A stretch of DNA of 64,000 nt from Pelagibacterales bacterium SAG-MED43 (lineage in GTDB: Bacteria > Pseudomonadota > Alphaproteobacteria > Pelagibacterales > Pelagibacteraceae): NCBI GenBank assembly GCA_014653535.1, contig JACWEK010000002.1, forward strand, positions 1 through 64,000. The letters run 5' to 3'. The notes beneath the pieces are model-generated. The model did no database searches and had not been told where the DNA came from. It saw nothing but the letters and a program-made list of their open reading frames with translations. The position numbers and the translations under genes were made by a program. Positions 17,526 to 26,721 of the stretch are shown in pieces; the stretch's first letter is position 1, and every line of letters begins with the position of its first letter.

Positions 17526-18287
17526 ATGGAATTTGATAAAAAAGGAATTTTAGGCAGAGCAAAAGCAGCTCAGCAAACAGCAGTGGTTATGGATGAAGGC
17601 TTAAGAGCCTACATGCTAAAAGTATATAACTACATGGCAACAGGAATATTGTTAACTGGTATAGTTGCTCTGGTGACGTTTAAAATGTCAGTAGTTACAA
17701 ATGATGCTGGATCAATTGTAGGACTTACTCAAGTCGGTAATGCAATTTACATGTCTGGATTGAAGTGGTTAGTTATGTTGGCACCTTTAGGAATTGTTTT
17801 TTATATGAGCTTTGGAATTAATAAAATGAGTGCATCGAAAGCTCAAACAACTTTCTGGGTTTTTGCTGGATTAATGGGTTTGTCATTATCTTCTATCCTA
17901 TTAGTTTATACTGGAATGAGCGTTACTAGAGTTTTCTTTATTTGTTCAGCAACTTTTGGAGCGATGAGTATTTATGGTTACACTACCAAAAGAGACTTAA
18001 CTAAGTTAGGTTCATTCTTAATAATGGGATTGATTGGAATTATAATTGCATCTATCGTTAATATTTTCATGAAATCTTCTATGATGTATTTTGTTATATC
18101 AATCTTAGGTGTTTTGATTTTCGTAGGTTTAACAGCTTATGACACTCAAAAAATTAAGAATATGTATGTAACAAGTGACTCTGGTGAAATCATGGGTAAA
18201 AAAGCAGTAATGGGTGCTCTAACACTTTATTTAGACTTCATTAATTTATTTATAATGCTTTTAAGATTATTTGGTCAAAGAAGATAA
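17526..18287 (+). CDS. Bax inhibitor-1 / YccA family membrane protein
   Basis: A 253-residue protein with about seven transmembrane helices after a hydrophilic N-terminus of some 35 residues. The family core is visible in YNYMATGILLTG, the LVYTGMSVTRVFFICSATFG stretch and LTAYDTQKIKNMYV near residue 205, which carries the conserved Asp of the pH-sensing pair. Members act as pH-gated calcium leak channels or interact with FtsH. It stands alone, with convergent DUF2794 downstream. Confidence 0.9.
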   Translation: MEFDKKGILGRAKAAQQTAVVMDEGLRAYMLKVYNYMATGILLTGIVALVTFKMSVVTNDAGSIVGLTQVGNAIYMSGLKWLVMLAPLGIVFYMSFGINKMSASKAQTTFWVFAGLMGLSLSSILLVYTGMSVTRVFFICSATFGAMSIYGYTTKRDLTKLGSFLIMGLIGIIIASIVNIFMKSSMMYFVISILGVLIFVGLTAYDTQKIKNMYVTSDSGEIMGKKAVMGALTLYLDFINLFIMLLRLFGQRR

Positions 18288-18295
18288 TAAAAATT

Positions 18296-18634
18296 TTAAA
18301 TTTTTTTCCAGTTAGTATTTTTCAATAGATTTTTTAGTTCAAAAGAATTCTTTAAAATTTTCCCATTTGTATCTGTGATCATATATTTTAAATTTTTGTT
18401 TTTTGGTTTAAAGTTCTTGCATATTTTATATAGAGCATTTTCAGCAGCATTTTTAAAAACACTAAAACTTACTTGTTTACTAGAAATACTTAGCCCATAA
18501 TCTTTCCAAGAACCGTCAGATACCATTTTTGCATATAAATCTAATATTATTTGTAATTCCTCTTTCTCAAAAAAATGTTTCTCTTCAATTTTATTTTGAG
18601 AATTATTTACTATTAATCTTAAATTATTATTCAT
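18296..18634 (-). CDS. DUF2794 protein
   Basis: A 112-residue soluble protein. DUF2794 is a conserved alphaproteobacterial family with no known function; recognisable parts are FEKEELQIILDLYAKMVSDG and WKDYGLSISSKQVSFSVFK. It overlaps the start region of the upstream yciB gene by eight bases, so the two share a transcript and perhaps an envelope-related context. Confidence 0.8.
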   Translation of the reverse strand: MNNNLRLIVNNSQNKIEEKHFFEKEELQIILDLYAKMVSDGSWKDYGLSISSKQVSFSVFKNAAENALYKICKNFKPKNKNLKYMITDTNGKILKNSFELKNLLKNTNWKKI

Positions 18635-19178
18635 TGATTTTATATTTGTTAATTAAACTAATTTGAAAAGCAGTAAAAACTAATGTTATTGGCAACATTC
18701 CCCATACTTTAAAGTTTACCCAAAATTCCTCTGTTTGTGTCCTCCAAATAAATTCATTTAATAAAGCAAGACTAAGAAAAAAATACATCCACCTTTTATT
18801 AAGAATTTCCCAACCAACATCATTTAAGGGTATCGATTTACCCATGATTTTTTTAAGAATTGGCTCTTTTGTGAAGTATTTTCCAAAATACAATACAATA
18901 GCAAACATAATATTTATAATAGTTGGTTTTACATAAATAAATATTGGATCATTAAAATAAATGGTAAGCCCTCCAAAAAAAGTAATTAAAATTCCACTTA
19001 CCAAAGGCATTGGGGGTATTTTTTTTTCAAATAACCAAACAATGATTAGTGCAACTATTGTCGCAACTATGAGGGGAGGAATTGCTATAGATAAATTTTT
19101 ATCATTATTATAATAATAGAAAAAAAATATCGCTAAAGGTCCAAAATCTGTGATAAATTTTAAAAAAGATTTGTTCAC
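18627..19178 (-). CDS. yciB: YciB / intracellular septation protein A
   Basis: A 183-residue inner-membrane protein with about five helices. Family markers are ITDFGPLAIFFFYYY near residue 9, the KPTIINIMFA segment near 85 and LNEFIWRTQTEEFWVNFKVW near 140. YciB takes part in envelope and septum maintenance. Length and topology are normal. It is first in a two-gene unit with DUF2794 and divergent from hspQ. Confidence 0.92.
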   Translation of the reverse strand: MNKSFLKFITDFGPLAIFFFYYYNNDKNLSIAIPPLIVATIVALIIVWLFEKKIPPMPLVSGILITFFGGLTIYFNDPIFIYVKPTIINIMFAIVLYFGKYFTKEPILKKIMGKSIPLNDVGWEILNKRWMYFFLSLALLNEFIWRTQTEEFWVNFKVWGMLPITLVFTAFQISLINKYKINE

Positions 19179-19267
19179 TTAAAAGATATTAACATAATTA
19201 ACGGTTTGATAAAAACTTTATATTTTTTCCTATTGATTTTTAATTTTAAATCTCCATATTCAACTTA

Positions 19268-19588
19268 ATGGCAATACAAAAAGCAAAGTTTTCAATTGGA
19301 GATATTGTAAAACACAAGCACTTCGAATTTAGAGGAGTTATTTATGATGTTGATTTTGAATTTAATAATTCTGAAGAATGGTATCAATCTATTCCAAAAA
19401 ATGTAAGACCTAGAAAAGATCAACCATTTTACCACTTGCTGGCAGAAAATGATGAAATTACATATGAGGCATATGTCTCAGAGCAAAATCTTCTTATTGA
19501 TGATTCTGACGAGCCAATTAAACATCCTTTAATTGAGGAAATCTTCTCCGGTAAAAGAGGATCCAGTTATTTTAAGCCCTCTAATTAA
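19268..19588 (+). CDS. hspQ: HspQ / YccV-like heat shock protein
   Basis: A 106-residue protein made of a single YccV-like (hemimethylated-DNA-binding type) domain: KFSIGDIVKHKHFEFRGVIY at residues 5-24 and QPFYHLLAE near 58. HspQ enhances Lon-type proteolysis in enterobacteria and is itself heat-induced. It is monocistronic as far as I can see, followed by a gap holding a long hairpin before ccmC. Confidence 0.88.
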   Translation: MAIQKAKFSIGDIVKHKHFEFRGVIYDVDFEFNNSEEWYQSIPKNVRPRKDQPFYHLLAENDEITYEAYVSEQNLLIDDSDEPIKHPLIEEIFSGKRGSSYFKPSN

Positions 19589-19656
19589 AACAATCATCAT
19601 TTAAACACATTTAGTTCAAATCTTCGACATAGAGAATTGTTAATAATTTAACATTA

Positions 19657-19716
19657 TCTGGTCAAGAGTGTTTAATTTTACCCTCATTATTATCTCCCTC
19701 TACATTCTTGATCAGA
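19657..19716 (+). promoter_or_regulatory. Long hairpin between hspQ and ccmC
   Basis: The arms TCTGGTCAAGAGTG (19657-19670) and CATTCTTGATCAGA (19703-19716) pair over 14 positions: 12 Watson-Crick pairs and two G-U pairs. The loop is 32 bases, pyrimidine-rich, and holds two CCCTC blocks. The hairpin ends about 36 bases before the ccmC start. There is no T-run behind it, so it is not a classical terminator. It could be a leader element of the ccm operon or the end of the hspQ transcript. Confidence 0.4.
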
Positions 19717-19752
19717 TATATCATTCATATTAAAATCATTCTAATATAATTT

Positions 19753-20460
19753 ATGTTAAAATTTTTTGAACCAAATAAGATTTTTTTGATTACATCAAAA
19801 GCACCAAAGTACGTAATGACATTATTTATAGTAGTACTTTCAATTGGTTTAGTTGAATCTCTAATTTTATCTCCAGAGGATTATAAACAAAGTCATTCAG
19901 TTAGAATTATGTATGTGCACGTTCCTGCGGCATGGATTTCTTTAGGAATTTTTTCATCAATCACAATTTTATCTTTGAGTGGTTACATATTTAAAAATAA
20001 AAATTTTTTTTTAATTGCAAAAAGCTTAGCTCCATCAGGATTAGTTTTTAATATTGTTGCATTGGTTACTGGATCTATATGGGGAAAACCTACTTGGGGA
20101 ACTTGGTGGGCTTGGGATGCAAGAATCACTTCTATGTTAATTTTAGTTTTATTTTATTTAATGTATTTATTGGCATGGAGAATCTTTGAGAATAAAGAAA
20201 AAGTTTTTAAGATAACCACTATTATTACCATTTTTGGAATAATTAATGTTCCTATCATAAAATATTCAGTTGATTGGTGGAATACTTTGCATCAACCAGC
20301 TTCTATCAATATACTTTCTAAGTCTTCAATACATTCCTCAATGTTATTTCCATTGATAATAATGACTGCGGCATTTGCCCTTTTTTCTTTGCTGATTTTT
20401 TTAATGAAATATAATACAGAACTGATAAAAATTAAGAATAAAGGATTAGATAGATTATGA
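19753..20460 (+). CDS. ccmC: Cytochrome c maturation protein CcmC
   Basis: CcmC binds heme at the periplasmic face and loads it onto CcmE. The 235-residue protein has six membrane helices and the tryptophan-rich heme-handling motif WGTWWAWDARITSM near residue 118, with conserved His residues in the flanking loops (YVHVPAAW near 55 and a second near 180). It starts a ccmCDEFGH run. The CcmA and CcmB subunits usually upstream are absent here. Confidence 0.95.
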   Translation: MLKFFEPNKIFLITSKAPKYVMTLFIVVLSIGLVESLILSPEDYKQSHSVRIMYVHVPAAWISLGIFSSITILSLSGYIFKNKNFFLIAKSLAPSGLVFNIVALVTGSIWGKPTWGTWWAWDARITSMLILVLFYLMYLLAWRIFENKEKVFKITTIITIFGIINVPIIKYSVDWWNTLHQPASINILSKSSIHSSMLFPLIIMTAAFALFSLLIFLMKYNTELIKIKNKGLDRL

Positions 20461-20684
20461 TGAATGAGTTTTTATACATGAATGGTTATGGATCTTATGT
20501 ATGGTCTGCATTTTTTTTTACATTCTTAAGTTTTTCAATTTTATATTTAGTTATAAAAATCCAATACGTAAAAGAGAAAAATAAATTTATTTCTAAATTT
20601 GGAGCCCTAGACTCTGAAAAAGCACAAGTAGCGAGAATTCAAAATATCAATAAAGAAATTTTATCTAGCAGCCAAAGTATTTAA
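20457..20684 (+). CDS. ccmD: Heme exporter protein CcmD
   Basis: A 75-residue protein with one N-terminal membrane helix and a charged tail. The pattern FLYMNGYGSYVWSAFF is typical of CcmD, which stabilises CcmC-CcmE-heme and the CcmAB release step. It overlaps ccmC by four bases. Several adjacent ATG codons make the exact start uncertain by one or two residues. Confidence 0.85.
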   Translation: MMNEFLYMNGYGSYVWSAFFFTFLSFSILYLVIKIQYVKEKNKFISKFGALDSEKAQVARIQNINKEILSSSQSI

Positions 20685-20694
20685 CTTCTAAGCC

Positions 20695-21114
20695 ATGTAT
20701 GGTCGAAAAGTTAAATTTAGATTTTTTTTCATAATTTTAATTTTATTATCTTTAATCTTATCAGTTTTTTTAGTTTTAAAATCTTTAGAAGAAAATGTTA
20801 TTTTTTTTAAGTCTCCATCTGAAGTTAAATTTTTAGAGGAAGTAAAAAATAAAAAAATTAGAATTGGTGGAATGGTGAAATTAGACTCAATAGAAATGTC
20901 AAGTGATGAAGTAAACTTTATAATCACAGATTTTAAAAATGAAATTAATGTTAGTTATTCTGGTGTTGTGCCTAATCTCTTTTCTGAAGGAAAAGGAGTG
21001 GTAGCTGAAGGATACTTAAAAGATAGGATTTTTTTTGAAGCTTCAAAAATTTTGGCAAAACATGACGAAAATTATATGCCTCCAGAGGTAAAAGCAGCTT
21101 TAGAGGAAAATTAA
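20695..21114 (+). CDS. ccmE: Heme chaperone CcmE
   Basis: CcmE carries heme covalently from CcmC to CcmF in the periplasm. The 139-residue protein has one N-terminal anchor (about residues 8-28), an OB-fold region with KIRIGGMVK, and the heme-binding His followed by the Tyr in [12 protein letters not shown] near residue 122. ccmF begins at the next base after its stop. Confidence 0.95.
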   Translation: MYGRKVKFRFFFIILILLSLILSVFLVLKSLEENVIFFKSPSEVKFLEEVKNKKIRIGGMVKLDSIEMSSDEVNFIITDFKNEINVSYSGVVPNLFSEGKGVVAEGYLKDRIFFEASKILAKHDENYMPPEVKAALEEN

Positions 21115-22989
21115 ATGCTTTATAGTTTAATTGGACATTATTCATTAATTTTAGGACTATCTGTTTCTTCTCTTATTTTTTTTTCCTCAATAAAAAATTT
21201 TAGAAATAATGAAATATTAGATATAAAAATTATTAATTTTTCTTTTCTTCAATTATTTTTGGTAATTATAAGTTTTTTTGCACTTGTATTGTCTTTTATA
21301 TATTCTGATTTTAGTAATGAAACAGTTTTTAACAATTCTCATACTACTAAGCCATTATTTTATAAAATTTCAGGTACGTGGGGCAATCATGAGGGCAGTC
21401 TACTATTATGGCTACTTGTTTTAAATTTATTCATTTTTGTATTTTTAATTAAATCAAAAAATTTATTAAAGAAGTACAGAATTCTTACAGTATTATTTCA
21501 ACAGATAATTATTATTGGTTTTTTTGTCTTTTTATTAAGTTCATCAAGCCCATTTAATTATATATTTCCAATACCAGAAGAAGGACTAGGTCTTAACCCA
21601 ATTTTACAAGATCCAGCTTTAGCAATACATCCACCAATTTTATATTTAGGCTATGTTGGTTCATCAATAATATTTTCCAGTGTGCTAGCTGCGACTGTTT
21701 TAAAATATGTTTCAAAAACTTGGGCCATCCATATAAAGAGCTGGGTATTAACTTCATGGATATTTTTAACTCTAGGAATATTACTTGGATCAATATGGGC
21801 TTACTATGAATTAGGTTGGGGTGGTTTCTGGTTTTGGGATCCAGTTGAAAATGTATCATTAATGCCCTGGCTTGCATTAACTACTTTAATGCATTGTATC
21901 TTAGTTTTAGAAAAGAGATCAACTCTTAAATCTTGGGTAATAATTTTATCTATAACAACTTTCACACTTAGTATGAGTGGAACTTTTTTAGTGCGTTCAG
22001 GAATTCTGAATTCTGTTCATACATTTGCAAATGACCCTGAAAGAGGTTTGTTTATATTGACATTTCTATTTATATTAATTTTTATATCTTTATTTGTCTT
22101 TTTTGTTTTCCATAAAAGTGAGAAACAAGACTCAATGTTATTTTCTTTATTAAGTAAAGAGACTTCAATTTTAATAAATAATTGGTTTATGATGTATTTT
22201 TTGTCCGTTGTTTTAATTGGAACTGTATACCCAATATTTTTACAAGTTATCTCCTCTGAGCAGATATCTATCGGTCCACCTTTTTATCATAAATTAATTG
22301 TTCCTTTTTTAATTCCTTTTTTAATTTTTATGGCAATTGGGCCTAGATTAAAATGGATTAAATCAAAGTTAGATAAAAAAATGAGCTTAGTGGTACTTTT
22401 TGTCATTTCTATTTTAATATCTTTTTTAATTTTAAAAAATCTAAGCGCCAATTTTTTAATAAATACAATATTGGTAGGAAGTGCATTTTACTTGTTTCTC
22501 ATGACTACAAGAGATTTTTTTTCAAAAACAAATAAGAATATTTCTCAGAATTTATCACATTTTGGATTTAGTCTATTAATTTTAAGTATTTTATTTAATA
22601 ATATTTTCTCTAAAGAAGTAATAACCAATCTTAAAGTTGGTGAAAAATTTTATGGTGAGAAATTTCAAATAGAATTTAGTGACCTTAAAAAATTTGAGAA
22701 GCAAAATTTTATATCTTTTAAAGGTTTTCTTTTAGTTACAGAACAGGGAGTCAAAAATGAGTTTAATCCTGAATTAAGAGTTTATAATCAACCAAATATA
22801 ATTACAAGTGAGGCTGATATTCTAACTACATTTTGGACAGATAAATTTATTACAATGAATACTTTACAAAATGAAGAGTACTTTAACATAAGATATCAAG
22901 TTAAACCTTTCATGCTCTGGATATGGGTGTCTGTTTTGTTAATTTCTTTGGGAGGATCAATAAGTTTATTTAATAGGAAGATTAAATGA
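21115..22989 (+). CDS. ccmF: Cytochrome c heme lyase subunit CcmF
   Basis: CcmF, with CcmH (and CcmI where present), attaches heme to apocytochrome c. The 624-residue membrane protein carries the WWD-type motif GWGGFWFWDPVENVSLMPWL near residue 240, and SGTWGNHEGSLLLW near 88 and LNPILQDPALAIHPPILYLG near 160 are diagnostic. Length is typical of alphaproteobacterial CcmF. Heme supplied through CcmE comes from the pathway that includes hemC and hemD. Confidence 0.97.
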   Translation: MLYSLIGHYSLILGLSVSSLIFFSSIKNFRNNEILDIKIINFSFLQLFLVIISFFALVLSFIYSDFSNETVFNNSHTTKPLFYKISGTWGNHEGSLLLWLLVLNLFIFVFLIKSKNLLKKYRILTVLFQQIIIIGFFVFLLSSSSPFNYIFPIPEEGLGLNPILQDPALAIHPPILYLGYVGSSIIFSSVLAATVLKYVSKTWAIHIKSWVLTSWIFLTLGILLGSIWAYYELGWGGFWFWDPVENVSLMPWLALTTLMHCILVLEKRSTLKSWVIILSITTFTLSMSGTFLVRSGILNSVHTFANDPERGLFILTFLFILIFISLFVFFVFHKSEKQDSMLFSLLSKETSILINNWFMMYFLSVVLIGTVYPIFLQVISSEQISIGPPFYHKLIVPFLIPFLIFMAIGPRLKWIKSKLDKKMSLVVLFVISILISFLILKNLSANFLINTILVGSAFYLFLMTTRDFFSKTNKNISQNLSHFGFSLLILSILFNNIFSKEVITNLKVGEKFYGEKFQIEFSDLKKFEKQNFISFKGFLLVTEQGVKNEFNPELRVYNQPNIITSEADILTTFWTDKFITMNTLQNEEYFNIRYQVKPFMLWIWVSVLLISLGGSISLFNRKIK

Positions 22990-23501
22990 AAAATAAAATA
23001 ACCTATTTTATATTTATTACTTCCTTAATATTTACATTCGTAATTTTTTATAAAAGTCTTAATAAATCAAATTTATATGAGCCCAAAAGTAAAATAGAAA
23101 ATATTCCAGAATTTAAAGCAAAAATTTTTTTTGAAAATAAAGAACTAACATCAAAACAAATTTTTAGTCAAAATAAGTTTTATTTACTTAATATCTGGGC
23201 CTCATGGTGTATTCCTTGTAGAGATGAACATTCTTTATTATTAAATTTAAGTAATTATGATCAATTAGAAATCATCGGATTAAATTATAAGGATAACTTA
23301 GAGAATGCAAAAAAATTTCTTAATGAGTTAGGAAATCCTTATAAAAAAATTTTACTTGATAACGATGGAACAAAGGCAATCGAATGGGGTGCATATGGGG
23401 TTCCTGAAAGTTTTTTAATCTATCAAAAGAAGATAGTGAAAAAATTTGTTGGCCCACTAAATTTTGACTCAATAGAGGAAATTAAAAAATTAATAAAATG
23501 A
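22986..23501 (+). CDS. ccmG: Thiol:disulfide oxidoreductase CcmG/DsbE
   Basis: A 171-residue membrane-anchored thioredoxin-like protein that keeps apocytochrome cysteines reduced. It has one N-terminal helix, the active site WASWCIPCRDEH near residue 75 and the cis-Pro segment YGVPESFLI near 138. It overlaps ccmF by four bases and ccmH by four. Confidence 0.95.
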   Translation: MKNKITYFIFITSLIFTFVIFYKSLNKSNLYEPKSKIENIPEFKAKIFFENKELTSKQIFSQNKFYLLNIWASWCIPCRDEHSLLLNLSNYDQLEIIGLNYKDNLENAKKFLNELGNPYKKILLDNDGTKAIEWGAYGVPESFLIYQKKIVKKFVGPLNFDSIEEIKKLIK

Positions 23502-23863
23502 AAATATTAAAAATTTTTGTGATAATTCAAATATTATTTTATTTTAGTCCATTAAAGGCTGATCAAAAAATATTTCAAAATAAGATAACAAAAAATTTAA
23601 GATGTTTAATTTGCCAAGGGCAGTCAGTTTATGATTCTGACTCAGAATTTGCGACCAGTTTAAAACTAGTTGTAAAAAACAAAATAGATGAGGGTTTGTC
23701 AGAAGATCAAATTTATAAGTTTTTGACAGAAAAATATGGTGAATGGATTTTGTATGATCCTCAATTTAATAAAAATACATATTTATTATGGTTTTTGCCT
23801 CTATTGCTCTTCCTATTTGGTGGTACAATGATTTTTAAAAAATTAATAAAAAAACAAAGATAA
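23498..23863 (+). CDS. ccmH: Cytochrome c maturation protein CcmH
   Basis: A 121-residue protein with a signal peptide, the redox motif RCLICQGQS near residue 32 and one C-terminal membrane helix (about residues 92-112). The compact form corresponds to CcmL/CcmH without the TPR part, which would be CcmI; no ccmI follows. It is the last ccm gene of the run. Confidence 0.93.
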   Translation: MKILKIFVIIQILFYFSPLKADQKIFQNKITKNLRCLICQGQSVYDSDSEFATSLKLVVKNKIDEGLSEDQIYKFLTEKYGEWILYDPQFNKNTYLLWFLPLLLFLFGGTMIFKKLIKKQR

Positions 23864-23879
23864 TCTGTTAAATAGAAAC

Positions 23880-24389
23880 ATGTTTTTGAAAAGAATAATT
23901 TATATTTTAGCCTTTATGATGACATCAACAAATTTAGTTGTTGCTCAAGAGGAAAATAGTAAAGAACATCAAATTAATTTGTTTACAGGAAATTTTGATT
24001 TTAGTGATCATAAACAAAGTGCACTGTTAGTTGGATTTCAACATCAAAATGAAAATTTAAATAGAGATACATTTTTAGGAAATGTTTCTCCAATTACTGG
24101 TGGATTTTTGACAGAAAATTCTGCAGCTTACGTTTATACAGGAGTAGAATGGAATGTAGACATTGGGGAATTAATGTTTACACCAAGTTTTGCTCCAGGA
24201 TTATATCACGAAGGAGACGGTAAAGATCTTGGGCATGCATTGGAATTCAAATCTGAAGTGCAATTATCGTATTCTTCATCAGATAATACAAACTTTGGTG
24301 TCTCATATAATCATGTATCTAATGCTAGTCTAGGAGATAAAAATCCTGGGGCAAATAGTTATATGTTTAATTTCATTAAAAATTTCTAA
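23880..24389 (+). CDS. PagL-like (lipid A deacylase / acyloxyacyl hydrolase family) outer-membrane protein
   Basis: A 169-residue exported protein with a signal peptide (about residues 1-23, ending VVA) and a predicted eight-strand beta-barrel ending in aromatic Phe. The catalytic region SYNHVSNASLGDKNPGANSY keeps the PagL His-x-Ser, but twelve residues after the Ser, where PagL has its catalytic Glu, this protein has Asn. It may be inactive or work differently. It is placed between ccmH and the hydroxy-acid oxidases with gaps of 10 to 16 bases. Confidence 0.7.
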   Translation: MFLKRIIYILAFMMTSTNLVVAQEENSKEHQINLFTGNFDFSDHKQSALLVGFQHQNENLNRDTFLGNVSPITGGFLTENSAAYVYTGVEWNVDIGELMFTPSFAPGLYHEGDGKDLGHALEFKSEVQLSYSSSDNTNFGVSYNHVSNASLGDKNPGANSYMFNFIKNF

Positions 24390-24399
24390 TATTCTTTTT

Positions 24400-25551
24400 A
24401 TGAATTTAAAAGATTGCCATAACTTTAGTGATTTTAGAAAATTAGCTGAAAAAAAATTACCGTCTCCAATATTCCATTATATCGATGGTGCGGCTGATGA
24501 TGAAATTACATATGCTAGAAATACAAGTGCTTTTGATGATGTTGATTTAGTTCCAAATGTTTTAAGAGGAGTAGAAAATGTTGATTTATCTACTACAATA
24601 TTTGGAAAAAAAATAGATTTACCTTTTTACTTATCTCCAACAGCACTTCAAAGGCTTTTTCATTATGATGGTGAGAGAGCAGTTGGTAAAGCAGCAAAAA
24701 AATTCAATACTATGTTTGGTGTTTCAGCGCTGGCAACAGTTAGCGTAGAAGAGATATCATCAATGATTGATACTCCAAAAATGTTTCAGTTTTATTTTCA
24801 TAAAGACAGAGGTTTAAATGACTCGTGTTTAGAAAGAGCCAAAGCAGCAAATTTTGATGTGATGGCGTTAACGGTTGATACTATTACTGGAGGAAATAGA
24901 GAGAGAGACTTAAGAACAGGATTTACCTCTCCACCAAAGTTAACTTTAGCAAGTTTATATAGTTTTGCTACTAAACCAATGTGGGGAATTAATTATTTAA
25001 CAAAAGGTAAGTTTGAATTACCTCATTTACAAGATTTTGTGAAAGAAGGTACTGATGTTAACTCATCAATTGGAAATTATTTTTCAACCATGTTGGATCA
25101 ATCTATGAATTGGAAAGACGCTGAAAATCTTTGTTCTAAATGGGGAGGTCATTTCGCACTTAAAGGAGTTATGAGTGTGGAAGATGCAAAAAGAGCAGTA
25201 GACATAGGATGCACAGGTATAATGGTATCAAACCATGGTGGAAGACAGTTAGATGGATCTAGAGCGCCTTTTGATCAACTTGCAGAAATTGTTGATGCAG
25301 TTGGTGATAAATTAGATGTTATATGCGAAGGTGGAATTCATAGAGGCACACATATGCTTAAAGCATTGTCATTAGGTGCCAAAGCTTGTTCAGGGGGAAG
25401 ATTATATCTTTATGCTTTAGCTGCAGGAGGACAAGCAGGTGTTGAAAGAGCTATAGAAAAATATAAAACAGAATTAGTCAGAGATATGAAATTAATGGGG
25501 TGTACAAAAATAAGTGATCTAAATCGAGATAACTTACGATTTAGAAGATAA
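24400..25551 (+). CDS. FMN-dependent 2-hydroxy-acid oxidase/dehydrogenase, copy 1
   Basis: A 383-residue TIM-barrel enzyme of the lactate dehydrogenase (LldD) and glycolate oxidase family, oxidising L-2-hydroxy acids to 2-oxo acids. Conserved elements are FHYIDGAADDE near residue 25, the catalytic His in SNHGGRQLDGSRAPFDQ near 275 and GNRERDLRTGF near 165. The FMN phosphate motif is atypical: CEGGIHRGTH, where most relatives have DGG(I/V)RRGT. It shares length and frame structure with the next gene and clearly arose by tandem duplication. Its substrate is not fixed by sequence. Confidence 0.88.
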   Translation: MNLKDCHNFSDFRKLAEKKLPSPIFHYIDGAADDEITYARNTSAFDDVDLVPNVLRGVENVDLSTTIFGKKIDLPFYLSPTALQRLFHYDGERAVGKAAKKFNTMFGVSALATVSVEEISSMIDTPKMFQFYFHKDRGLNDSCLERAKAANFDVMALTVDTITGGNRERDLRTGFTSPPKLTLASLYSFATKPMWGINYLTKGKFELPHLQDFVKEGTDVNSSIGNYFSTMLDQSMNWKDAENLCSKWGGHFALKGVMSVEDAKRAVDIGCTGIMVSNHGGRQLDGSRAPFDQLAEIVDAVGDKLDVICEGGIHRGTHMLKALSLGAKACSGGRLYLYALAAGGQAGVERAIEKYKTELVRDMKLMGCTKISDLNRDNLRFRR

Positions 25552-26702
25552 TGAGCTTGAAAAATTGTTATAATTTTGAGGACTTTAGAAAATTAGCAAA
25601 AAAAAAATTACCTTCACCAATTTTTCATTATATAGATGGTGGTGCAGATGATGAGTCAACACTTAGAAGAAATACGGATTCATTCAATGAATGTGATTTA
25701 ATTCCTAACATTTTAGCAAGTGTAGGAAAACCAGATTTATCAACAACTTTATTTGGAAGAAAAATTGATATGCCAATTTTTTTATCTCCAGCAGCAATGC
25801 AGAGACTCTACCATCCGGACGGGGACCAAGCATCAGCCCGAGCAGCTGAAAAATTTAATACTTTTTACAGCATGTCCTCAATGGGTAATAATACCATTGA
25901 AGAGGTATCTAATATTTCAAGTGGACCAAAATTATTTCAACTTTATGTTCATAAAGATAGATCAATTTCAGATGATTTAATAGATAGATCAAGAAGATCT
26001 GGATTTGATGCAATGTGTTTAACCGTAGATACTTTAGTTGCTGGTAATCGGGAGAAAGACCACAGAACTGGATTTACCACACCACCAAAACTTACTCTTC
26101 AAAGTTTAATGAGCTTTGCAATGCGTCCAGGGTGGGTCTTTAATTATTTGATCGGTAAAAGATTTGAATTGTCAAATGTAAAAAAAAAAACTGATAAAGG
26201 TACAAATATTGCTAAATCAGTTATTGAATATATTAATGAGCAATATGATCCAGCCATGGGATGGAAAGATGCAGAATATTGTGCAAAAAAATGGAATGGA
26301 CCTTTTGCTTTAAAAGGTGTGATGTCAGTAGATGATGCAAAAAAAGCAATTGATATTGGATGTACAGCAATAATGATATCAAACCATGGTGGTCGGCAAT
26401 TAGATGGATCACGTTCACCATTTGATCAGGTAAAAGCAATTTCAGATGCTGTTGGTGATAAGTTAGAAATAATTTTAGATGGAGGGGTCAGACGAGGAAC
26501 CCATGTTTTAAAAGCTATAGCAGCAGGTGCCAAAGCTTGTAGCTTTGGTAAAATGTTTTTGTTCTCTTTAGCCGCAGGTGGACAGCAAGGTGTTGAACAT
26601 TTATTAAAAAATATGCATGATGAAATAAGTAGAAATATGGTATTGATGGGATGTAAAAATTTAAAAGATTTAGATAGTTCAAAACTAATTTACAGAAAAT
26701 AG
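25551..26702 (+). CDS. FMN-dependent 2-hydroxy-acid oxidase/dehydrogenase, copy 2
   Basis: Also 383 residues and collinear with the preceding paralog, beginning one base before that gene ends. It keeps the orthodox FMN motif LDGGVRRGTH, the catalytic His in SNHGGRQLDG and FHYIDGGADDE near the N-terminus. Differences from copy 1 cluster around the substrate pocket (SPAAMQRLYH against SPTALQRLFH; VAGNREKDHRTGF against TGGNRERDLRTGF), so the two probably act on different hydroxy acids. It belongs with the TRAP transporter locus. Confidence 0.88.
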   Translation: MSLKNCYNFEDFRKLAKKKLPSPIFHYIDGGADDESTLRRNTDSFNECDLIPNILASVGKPDLSTTLFGRKIDMPIFLSPAAMQRLYHPDGDQASARAAEKFNTFYSMSSMGNNTIEEVSNISSGPKLFQLYVHKDRSISDDLIDRSRRSGFDAMCLTVDTLVAGNREKDHRTGFTTPPKLTLQSLMSFAMRPGWVFNYLIGKRFELSNVKKKTDKGTNIAKSVIEYINEQYDPAMGWKDAEYCAKKWNGPFALKGVMSVDDAKKAIDIGCTAIMISNHGGRQLDGSRSPFDQVKAISDAVGDKLEIILDGGVRRGTHVLKAIAAGAKACSFGKMFLFSLAAGGQQGVEHLLKNMHDEISRNMVLMGCKNLKDLDSSKLIYRK

Positions 26703-26721
26703 AATAGAAAGGTACATTTTT

